From positions 62,001 to 126,000 of the forward strand of contig JAOALB010000142.1 in assembly GCA_025331125.1 (NCBI GenBank): a stretch of DNA of 64,000 nucleotides. The letters run 5' to 3'. The notes under the pieces were generated by a model, which worked only from the letters and a program-made list of their open reading frames with translations, made no database searches and was not told where the DNA came from. The position numbers were made by a program, and so were the translations under genes. Each line of letters begins with the position of its first letter. Position 1 is the first letter of the stretch. The stretch comes from Mycogone perniciosa (taxonomy: Eukaryota; Ascomycota; Sordariomycetes; Hypocreales; Hypocreaceae). Positions 55,942 to 64,000 of this stretch are shown one piece after another.

Positions 55942-58197
55942 ATGTCGGATCAAACGCATTGCACCTATCCTCGGCCTGATTTCGAGCGCACTGGCTTGCG
56001 CTGGCAGTCCCTGAATGGCTCTTGGGACTTCTTGTTCGATGATAGCGACGTCGGTTTAGCTCAAAGTTGGCAGCATACCGGCCTACCTCAAGAGATTGAT
56101 GTTAAAACAGCGCAGAATAAGGAGTCCGGAAGTCGATCGGAGAGCAATACTATCACTCAGCATATTGCTGCGGGCACACAGGAACTACTCAAAGATAACG
56201 TCTTCTCGAGGGATCTAGCGACAGCCATCAATTACAAACGCCAGATCCAAATCCCCTTCGTGTTTCAATGTCCAGCGTCTGGCATCAATGACCGCGGGGT
56301 TCACGAGGTGCTCTGGTACGAGCGAAACATCTCTGACTTGCGCACTGAAGATGAGAAGCAAAAGGGCAACCGCATTTTGCTCAGATTCGGTGCAGTGGAT
56401 TACGAAGCTTCAGTTTGGGTAGATGGACATTACGTTGGTGGTCATCGAGGAGGCCATGTCCCTTTCGAACTTGATGTAACCGATGCCTTGAAATCTGACT
56501 CTGCTACCTTTGGAGCCGGATCATCTCACCGATTGACGATTCGTGTGTACGATTCGGCCTATGATTTGACCCAGCCCCGGGGGAAACAATACTGGGGTGC
56601 CAAACCTGAGAGCATCTTCTACACACGCTCTGGTGGGATTTGGCAATCTGTCTGGCTGGAAGTTGTTCCCGCAGCACGTATCGCTGATAGCAGTCACGGA
56701 ACCATCATTCGATCGAATGATATCCACACTGGAAATATCCATTTCGATGTTGCGGTCCTTGGTCTACGGGCAGGTCACAAATACACCGTCGAAGCAGAAG
56801 CCAGCTTTGCCGAGCAGTTCGTCAGCAAATCATCCCAAACAGAGCTCAGAGAAGGGAGGGGTTATATCTCTCTCACTTCACGCCTTTCTCATGAAAAGTT
56901 GACATCTCTGCCTCACTCAGTCCTGCAGGAGGCGCCATTGAACGATGACAATTGCTGGCGCGACGGTGTCGCTCTTTGGTCACCGGAGTACCCCCAATTA
57001 TACGATCTGACGATCCGTCTCTTCGATGCATCTTCTGGACAGGTTCTGGATGAAGTCAAGACTTCGACAGGAATGCGATCCTTGGACTGGTCAAAGGGGG
57101 ACGGTTTGTGGAGACTGAATGATAAGCCGTACTTCCAAATTCTGTGCCTAGACCAAGGCTATTGGCCCAACACCTTCTTGACTCCCCCATCTGCGATGAG
57201 TCTGAAGGTAGACATAGAACTGGCAAAGAAAATGGGGTTTAATGGCTGTCGGAAGCATCAGAAAGTCGAAGACCCCGTCTTTTATTATTGGGCCGATAGG
57301 CTAGGATACCTAGTCTGGGCGGAGATGGCAAATGCCTATCAGTTCAGTCGTGAATATGTCGACCGCTTCAACCAGGAGTGGACTGAGGCTGTCAAACTGG
57401 CAATCAACCACCCCTCTGTGGTGACGTGGACACCAGTCAACGAGAGCTGGGCATATACCTCGCTCAAGGATAACCTAGAGCAGCGCGATCACATTCGCTC
57501 TCTTTACTTCATGACCAAGTAAGTCACAGTGTTCGTGTCTTTCATGCTAGTATATATTGAATGCTGATGATATCAAGAACAATGGATCCGACACGTAGCA
57601 TCAACGACAACTGTGGCTGGGAGCACGTGCAAACCGACCTCATTACATTCCATGACTACAGCGACGGCCCTGATCTCGAGAAGACATGTGCCAACATAGA
57701 CGCCATTTTCAGCCAAAAGGCTGGACGAGACATGTTTGTTGGCGATGTTGCAAACATTGATGAAGGCGCCAGACATAAACCAGGGGCGCCGATCATGTGT
57801 ACCGAGTTTGGCGGCATCAACATTGCGCCGGTGAAGAGAAGCGCTGGGGACGAATCTCGAGACTGGGGCTACACAACCGCCACCGATCCCGAGGATTTGC
57901 TGAAGAGAATCGAGAGGCTTGTGAAAGGTGTTGCTGGCGGAGGGTACTGCTGTGCCTTTGTCTACACCCAATTGTGAGTGCCCTAACGTTCTGTCTTGGC
58001 ATTTAATCGAGGTATATGAATGATTGCTGATCAATATGAATAGCACGGACATTGAACAAGAAGCCAACGGGTTGTATTCCTTTGAGAGGAAAGAAAAGTT
58101 GGACGCAAGCAAGGTCAAGGCTCTGATAGATGAAGCTGTGCAGATGTTCTATGACAGGGTGAATGATACATCAAACAACCAACCGTCGCTATGCTAG
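55942..58197 (+). CDS. Glycoside hydrolase family 2 (beta-glucuronidase/beta-galactosidase type), intracellular
   Basis: Exons 55942-57518, 57578-57973 and 58044-58197 give 708 aa. Start: MSDQTHCTYPRPDFERTGLRWQSLNGSWDF, the typical GH2 N-terminal sugar-binding domain, with WYERNI, LRFGAVDYEASVWVDGHYVGGHRGGHVPF and a YTRSGGIWQSVWLEVV. An immunoglobulin-like domain follows, then the TIM barrel. The likely acid/base is Glu501 in TPVNESW and the likely nucleophile Glu602 in CTEFGG; RKHQ lies at the start of the barrel. There is no signal peptide, so it acts inside the cell or leaves by another route. Which sugar is cleaved cannot be read from motifs; fungal members of this type are mostly uncharacterised. 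Confidence 0.92.
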
Positions 58198-58321
58198 AAG
58201 CGATATTCATCATTATCATATTACCTAGTTATGTGGGATACTAGCTATAACGAGTACTATCGTGCGTTCTAATGACGCATCTTGCCTACTACATTCAGCA
58301 CTCTCGGTGCACTAAGTCATC

Positions 58322-60079
58322 TCAAACAGCTAAAATACTCCTGCCTCCGTCATGAGTCACTCTCTTCCTGACGCGAATCTTCATGACGCCATGTCCTAGC
58401 TTAACCAGCTGGGTGCCGACTGTGTTCTTGGCGCTGTCAAAGGACTCAGCAGAGCTGACGGAAGAAGTGTCTTCAGTCTTGGTTGTGAGCTTCCTCACTC
58501 CGATGATGGCGCTCGGCGCAAACATCAGTGCTTCACCGCGGCGTAGAGCAACAATCTTGCTGAATAACTCTGCGGCAATATCGGTAGGCTTAAGATCCAG
58601 GACTCCTTCGAACTTTTCGTCATCGTCTGGCGATTGTTGGGTAGCTTGGGCGAGGATCGAAGCCCCAGCTAGATGCTTCTTCAGGCTCTGCAGCCAATCG
58701 GGAGACGTGAATCGATGGACAATTGTTACAGAGCAAAGATCCAGTAGTTTAGGAGAGATGGTTGGTTCTTGGGTCGAGATGATGACTCGCGTGCCGAAGT
58801 GCCGCTGCAGACGAATGTTCGAGAGGAGTGCCTCGGTGAGTGTTTGGCACTCCGCTGTGTCGGTCATATACTTGTGCGCCTCATCGAGGGCCACAACTCG
58901 ACCTATATCCGAGCTCTGCTCTAGGAACAGGCTTAGGCAGATGTTGAACAGTGAACATGCCATTTCTGCCGTCACACAAGGGCAGCACAAGTCCACAATA
59001 GTCAGCTGGCCAGCCTGTGTCCATTTGGTCAGTCTTGGATTCTCCATCAACGGGTATGAGAAGAACAAACCCTAGGCTTCCAGTCATTTCCACGACCACC
59101 TCCCTTGGCCATTTCGGCATTCTTCTGGGTAGCAAGAAGTACCTGCTCCTTCACCATGAAGCTCTCTAGGGTATCAAGACGCTGCTGAAGCGGGCCCAAC
59201 TGTCCAGTGGCCAAGGTTTCATTCATCAGTCTGTGTTTGAACTCTCGGTAGTTGAAAGTAGTCCCAGAGCTCTGTTGTTCAATCCGCAAGTCTCGTAGAA
59301 TGCGGGTCACCACGTGTAAGTAGAGCGGCATGCTACCCTGAACGGAGCTCACAGCCATGAGATCCAGCATTCGTTTGGTATTCAAGTCAGACTGGTTGAT
59401 TCGAAGCTCCTCAACATATACATTGGGGAGGCCTTTATAAATTCGCTTTTGCTCATGTTAGCAATGCCTGGAAGCGAAGAACTTCTTTCTTCCTACGTAC
59501 CTGGATCTGTCCGATATTGGTGGGTGGACATAGAACCCTCACAGTAGTACCCTTAGCCGAAGATAGATGAGCGGCTTCACATGGGGAACCTCCGGTATCC
59601 GACGTCCAAGGGTCGTAGTGGAAAACAATTCCCGTCAAAGGTCGGGGCAAGACGTTCGCCTCCGAAGGTGTTAGACAGTTCTCTAAAAGACAGCTAAGTG
59701 TGTGGCTTTTGCCTGATCCCTGGCTTCCGCAGATGAATACGCTTGAGGGCGCAACTGTATTGTAGAAGACCCGAGGGTCCCCGCCTGCGCAAAGGGCGGC
59801 GTCTTTACGTGTGCCGCATTCATCGACGACTCCGCCGATAAGCCCATACTGTGTGAATGGAGTTTCATGTGTGTTGACCTGAAGAGTATCGCTGTATCTT
59901 CGGACAGGTGCTGTAAAGATAGGGGTGGTTAATAGTTCTTCGACATCTTCATCTTCATTTTCAAAACGTAGGAGGTCGAGGTGAGTCTCGAGGGTGGTGT
60001 CTTCGAGAGACACCTTGGAAGGTCTCTCGGAAACATCCTCATAGGACGAAGAACTTTCGTATGAAAGGGAGTAGGCCAT
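58322..60079 (-). CDS. HerA/FtsK-like P-loop ATPase (AAA-like domain protein)
   Basis: Exons 60079-59501, 59445-59071 and 59014-58322 (introns 55 and 56 bp) encode 548 aa. After an acidic N-terminus comes SSVFICGSQGSGKSHTLSCLLEN, with Walker A at residues 118-125. A helical stretch (about 194-318) follows, then LTIVDLCCPCV and VVALDEAHKYM (Walker B with catalytic Glu), and VIISTQEPTISPKLLDLCSVTIVHRF. The last resembles the TQxPxxI...C sensor region of HerA-type ATPases. In bacteria and archaea HerA is a hexameric DNA translocase; fungal homologues are usually annotated only as P-loop ATPases. It is convergent with GH2 (124-bp gap). Its function here is unknown. Confidence 0.8.
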
Positions 60080-61225
60080 GTTTATATTCAGGACAGATGG
60101 CGGTCTTCTCTCAATGCGAATGCGAATAGACAGTCGCTGATAATCAGAGGAGGGGGATGAGTAGGCCGATTAGCGACAGAATAGATCAAAAGCCTAAATG
60201 AATATCTGCATGTTTCCCAGAACTAGACATGAAGAATTCACTTAATAGTCAACCGCCAATTTTGTGTGATGGGCCTGTAGGAGAGGACCCACAGGTCATC
60301 AGAAGGCAGTGAATCGAGGGATGTTTACACACAGATGGAGAAATCTGATTGGCTACTCCTTCAGACGAGACGGGAGCCTGCATGAAAAGCGATTGGGCAG
60401 ATAGGCATCAACACTGATTGCAAAAAACTAGAGCATAGGGGTTCAGTCATAATTGCAGACCGATGAAGATGTATAAATAGGAGTCTTGAGTAAGAGTTAG
60501 ACGTGGACATGGAGCCCATTATTTTCAACAACATACAAGGTTTATGAAAATTAGTGCTTCGCAAGTCCCATAAGCTAGGATTTGATTGGTTCGTTAAAGA
60601 AATTTAATAGGAAAAAGCAAGGCGATTTATATGTGCAGATTAGAGCATCCTTTCTTCTGCGTTTGTACTTAGCATACTTGATTGAACCTTCGGTATGATT
60701 GATATAATTTTGCGCGACGATCAGTGTATTCTGGAAGTTTATGGCGATTTTCACTGTTACAATCTTCTGAGAGACTCATTGAACAGGTGTTTGACTGTAT
60801 TGATGTTTGCTCCCTATTCATGCATTTACAAGTTCACTTACCGCAGACAGTTCTCCTCAAGCTTAATGATAGATACTTTAATAAAAGAGCAGGCTTCCCT
60901 AAATGAAGAGGGAACTTCTTTATTCACTCGCAAATGATAGGCGGATCATACAACTAACTCTCTAGCTATACAGGCAACGAGGCAGGAGAGGAAGTTACCT
61001 CGAAAGCTCTATGTGATTTGGTGTCAATGCGTGGAAGATTTACTAATTTTGTAGGGTAGGCTGGACAGTGTAAAATACAGATATGGGACTGTGTGTCAGA
61101 CGACCAAAGTAAAGATGATACACAGTGCTAAATATGAAGTCTTACCGTATACACACAGTCTTTCCAAGGCGGTTTGTCTTCCCAGACTTCTCCATTCACC
61201 ATTTTTAGCAACGATACCCGCAAAC
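60080..61225. other. Intergenic, divergent promoters
   Basis: 1.15 kb between two divergent genes. An in-frame open stretch extends upstream of the XAP5 ATG from 61091, but family members start at the MSDQTASRF methionine. No other gene seen. Confidence 0.5.
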
Positions 61226-62370
61226 ATGTCAGACCAAACAGCCTCACGCTTTACACCGCAGAATAAGACGACCCACGAAAGATTATCAACGACAACAGTC
61301 GGCCTCGTCGCCCTCTCTGACTTCCGCAAACGTCGCGCCCAAGTCCTCGAGCAGCAAGAGCGCGAGGCCCGGGAGGCCGCGTTCTCAGGCACGTCAAAGC
61401 CGGACCGCTCGCAGACTGGCACTCCTGACAACGCTGGCAGTGATTCCGCCAAAAGCGCTGGCTCAGAGCCAGTGAAGAAGAAGCAGAAGCAGAAAAGGCC
61501 CGGCAAGAAGCTGTTGTCGTTTGGCGATGACGGAGACGAGGACGAGAGCGGCACTTCCGAGGCAACGAGCAACAAATATGGCCAAGGAGGAGAGAAGAAT
61601 CCCAAGTTCAGGGCCAATGCTGCGGTCGGAATCGTGCCCAGGGCGGCGACCAAGGCGGCGCTTCGTAAGGAAGCTGCTGAGCGAGAGACACTGCGGCGCG
61701 AGTTTGTAGCTTTGCAAGAAGCTGTCAAGGCTACCGAGTTTGCGATACCATTCGTATTCTACGATGGCGCCAACACTCTGGGCGGGACGGTGCGAATGAA
61801 GAAAGGCGACTTCGTGTGGGTTTTTCTGGATAAGAGCCGCAAAGTTGGCGCAGAGCTGGGGGTTGGCGAACAGGCAAATGCGCAGCGAGCATGGGCTAGG
61901 GTTGGCGTTGACGACCTTATGCTCGTACGCGGGACTGTGATTATTCCACATGTACGTGTGTTCCTCCGTCTATTTCTATGTCATTCTAACTACTAATTCT
62001 CCCGCCCCAGCACTACGATTTCTACTACTTCATCCTCAATAAGAGTGTTGGACCTGGCGGAGTCCGCCTCTTCGACTACAATGCCGAAGCCCCGGCTAAA
62101 CCCACCAATTCCAACACCGATCCCTCCTCCACTGGCCTTTTGGTGACCTCGGCGTCCAAAGCCGCAGCCGCCAAATCTCTACCCGATATCAGCACCCTCG
62201 AGGGTGCGACGGACGAGGCGACTCTGACGAAGGTTGTGGATCGTCGGTGGTACGAGAGGCACAAGCATATATACCCCGCCAGCACGTGGCAAGAGTTCGA
62301 TCCCGAGAAGGATTACTCGAAACAGATTCGAAAAGACACCGGCGGCAATACGTTCTTCTTTTCGAAATGA
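61226..62370 (+). CDS. xap5: XAP5/FAM50 family nuclear protein
   Basis: Exons 61226-61951 and 62011-62370 (intron 59 bp) give 361 aa. I chose the ATG at 61226 because the upstream in-frame extension has no conserved residues. The N-terminal half is charged, with an RKRRAQVLEQQEREAREA coiled-coil start, a KKKQKQKRPGKK basic NLS-like run and acidic patches. The C-terminal half is the XAP5 domain: FAIPFVFYDGANTLGGTVRMKKGD, RGTVIIPH | HYDFYYFILNKSV and DRRWYERHKHIYPASTWQEF. XAP5/FAM50 proteins are conserved nuclear factors linked to transcription or splicing. The exact role in this fungus is unknown. Confidence 0.95.
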
Positions 62371-62523
62371 CGGTCGACGTGACGCTGTGCGTATAATGAT
62401 GAGCACCGTCTGTAGGACATTCGCGGCGCGTTAGCTTGACGAAAGACTGGCTCTTCCGTGTATGATGTGCGTGTAATGGGCGTTATATCCTGAAAACCCA
62501 GGGCTTGCCAAATGCGCAATTGC
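62371..62523. other. Convergent gap
   Basis: 153 bp between the stop codons of two convergent genes; no independent feature. Confidence 0.5.
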
Positions 62524-62958
62524 TCAACCAAGGAACTGCCACAGGGCAAAGGAAGTACCGCCGAGGACCAGCCAACCGGGCCAGAAGAGGACGAGAATCA
62601 TCGAGTTGCCGCTACCGAGGATGAAGACAGCAAACTCGTAAAATAGCTTTGTGCGAAGGCTCTGGACGGCTTTAGAGTCCCAAATATGAAAGACAGCTTT
62701 GCTAGACATGGCGAGGCCGAATCGAGTCGCGAGAAAGGTTTGAAAGGCGAGGAATTTGCTTGCATAGAGGCCGCCGATGAGAGTTGCGTGAACGATGAAA
62801 TACGCTTGCAGGAAAATGAAAAGCGAAATTGAACTGATTATCTGATGTAATCCAGTAGGGAGAGCAAGGGTCCTGCCAAGGTGAGCGAGCAATGTCAAGT
62901 GGGGACTGATAACTGTCGGCTCCAGCAGGGAGGCAGAGAAGATGGCGACCTTGTCCAT
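62524..62958 (-). CDS. Small multi-pass membrane protein, hypothetical
   Basis: 144 aa in one exon from the ATG at 62958 (MDKVAIFSASLLEPT). The frame is open further upstream (to 63138), but the extra 60 residues look non-coding and overlap a TACTCCGTA element at 62990. Three or four hydrophobic segments are visible: around IISSISLFIFLQAYFIV, LIGGLYASKFLAF and FAVFILGSGNSMILVLFWPGWLVLGGT. I do not recognise a family. It is probably an integral membrane protein of an endomembrane or the plasma membrane. It is convergent with xap5. Confidence 0.65.
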   Translation of the reverse strand: MDKVAIFSASLLEPTVISPHLTLLAHLGRTLALPTGLHQIISSISLFIFLQAYFIVHATLIGGLYASKFLAFQTFLATRFGLAMSSKAVFHIWDSKAVQSLRTKLFYEFAVFILGSGNSMILVLFWPGWLVLGGTSFALWQFLG

Positions 62959-64000
62959 CGTATGATAGTATAGGGGCGAAGGCGATAGATACTCCGTACT
63001 GGATGAGACGTTGGCCCGACAATTGGGAATGAAGATGCGGCTTGGATCTGACACGACTAGCAACACGAGCACCCTCGACCATCTTGAATCTCGCGATATG
63101 GTGTTTATTAAATGAACGCTCCCCTGTCGCCCCGCCACCCCACTGGTCGAGTGTCCGAAACGAGATAACGATAATTACGCCTCTACCATGTCAACATTGA
63201 CCAACCAAGTCTTGATGATTTAGCAGATGTAGGGAGGAATGCCGAAAGGATAATCTAGGTGCCTAATGCACTGCACATTGCCCATTCGCAACGCATTACT
63301 CGCTCCTGCGGACAAGAAACCCCTCAATTGACCCTCACAGACCCCATTGACGACCCCGGAGTTTGTCATGTTCAGGATCTTGTTGTATGCGAACCATGGG
63401 ACAACGTGGGGATTCTGATTCGTCGTTGGCGGGTTGAATAGTTCCACCTTGCGGTCATGAGGACATGACAAAGCGCTTATGGGAACGGAAGTAAGACTAA
63501 GATCACAGATGGAGGACTATGGGTAACGTTGGTGATGGTGGTGTGATGGAAGACTCCCAATTGAGTTTCCCTTTGGTTTCTTCAGAGAGCCTAATTCGAA
63601 AGATCCTCGAGTCTACTGACTGACACTCCCCACGTGGGCTCTGGTTGAGATACCGTTCGTTGACCGGAGTTGCGGCCCCGCCTAACAGGCCGGTGACTAC
63701 GGGACCGGGAGACAGAAGGGTTAGGGTGTATGCAGGCGTTTGCAATGGCTCTAGCTTATGGGAGAAGAAGTAACTCAGGCCAGGGATTATCACGGCAGTT
63801 CTCTGTGGTTCGGGAACACTTGCGGTTGGACCTCCGGTAGTTCCCGTGGTCGGCTATTAGTGCTATTCAAGATCTGAGCTGATGGCAGATTCGATATTGG
63901 ACTCATACTTACACTTTTTATGCCCGTGTCCATCATGCATAGACTGCCCTTCAAACACTATACTCCATCCATCCGACCCGACCCGTATCAGTACTATCAT
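62959..64000. other. Right edge, no supported gene
   Basis: About 1 kb. Contains TACTCCGTA at 62990-62998. Short frames (e.g. 96 codons at 63503-63793, minus) are not recognisable. A gene starting beyond the window may use part of this as promoter. Confidence 0.4.

Noticed and set aside
63503..63793. 96-codon minus-strand ORF
   Set aside because: No signal, domain or splicing partner; could be a fragment of a gene outside the window but not supportable.
1..64000. CRISPR arrays, rRNA genes, complete transposons, Starship-type elements
   Set aside because: No regularly spaced direct repeats, no rRNA sequence, and no transposase, reverse transcriptase or DUF3435 recombinase in any frame I could read.

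Overview
The window is nuclear DNA from a filamentous ascomycete, most likely a eurotiomycete of the Aspergillus/Penicillium kind. The evidence is many small GT-AG introns (46-129 bp), well-spaced genes on both strands, no operons, and fungal families throughout (formamidase, GH75 chitosanase, Met8, Vac1/Pep7, Mbp1/APSES, Dal5-like and Mup1-like permeases). All gene models below were spliced by hand. Every multi-exon model keeps an open frame across all its junctions, and the total exon length is divisible by three.

Layout. 1-12.7 kb: an unrecognised secretory membrane protein, a formamidase with GATA sites upstream, an eight-exon secreted PL8 polysaccharide lyase, a roughly 0.75-kb AT-rich island that looks like RIP (repeat-induced point mutation), and a 12-TM sugar-type MFS transporter. 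13-20 kb: an intron-bearing tRNA-Glu, a 5'-nucleotidase-like phosphoesterase without signal peptide, a secreted GH75 chitosanase with a Ser-rich tail, and a doubtful small basic ORF. 21-30 kb: an NmrA-like NAD(P)-binding protein, a probable CENP-L/Fta1 kinetochore protein, an FAD monooxygenase and the siroheme synthase Met8. 30-39 kb: the endosomal FYVE protein Vac1/Pep7, the MBF-type cell-cycle transcription factor Mbp1, and an LYR-motif protein convergent with a GNAT acetyltransferase. 39-53 kb: a second tRNA-Glu with a different intron, an amidoligase-like enzyme, a Dal5/Tna1-type MFS transporter, an unrecognised Pro/Gln-rich nuclear-looking protein with an unusual alternative splice site, a Mup1-like amino-acid permease, an ORF fragment and a small secreted cysteine-containing protein. 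55-64 kb: a GH2 glycosidase, a HerA-like P-loop ATPase, the XAP5/FAM50 homologue and a small membrane protein.

The genes do not form an obvious pathway or secondary-metabolite cluster; there is no PKS, NRPS or terpene backbone. Several serve nutrient acquisition (formamidase, PL8 lyase, chitosanase, GH2, four transporters). The rest are core cell functions.

The most distinctive whole-window signal is a 9-bp element, TACGGAGTA/TACTCCGTA. I counted 26 exact copies by eye. All lie outside the predicted coding exons, and about 0.5 would be expected by chance. One pair overlaps to form a perfect 16-bp palindrome. The least characterised enzymes are the amidoligase-like protein and the HerA-like ATPase.
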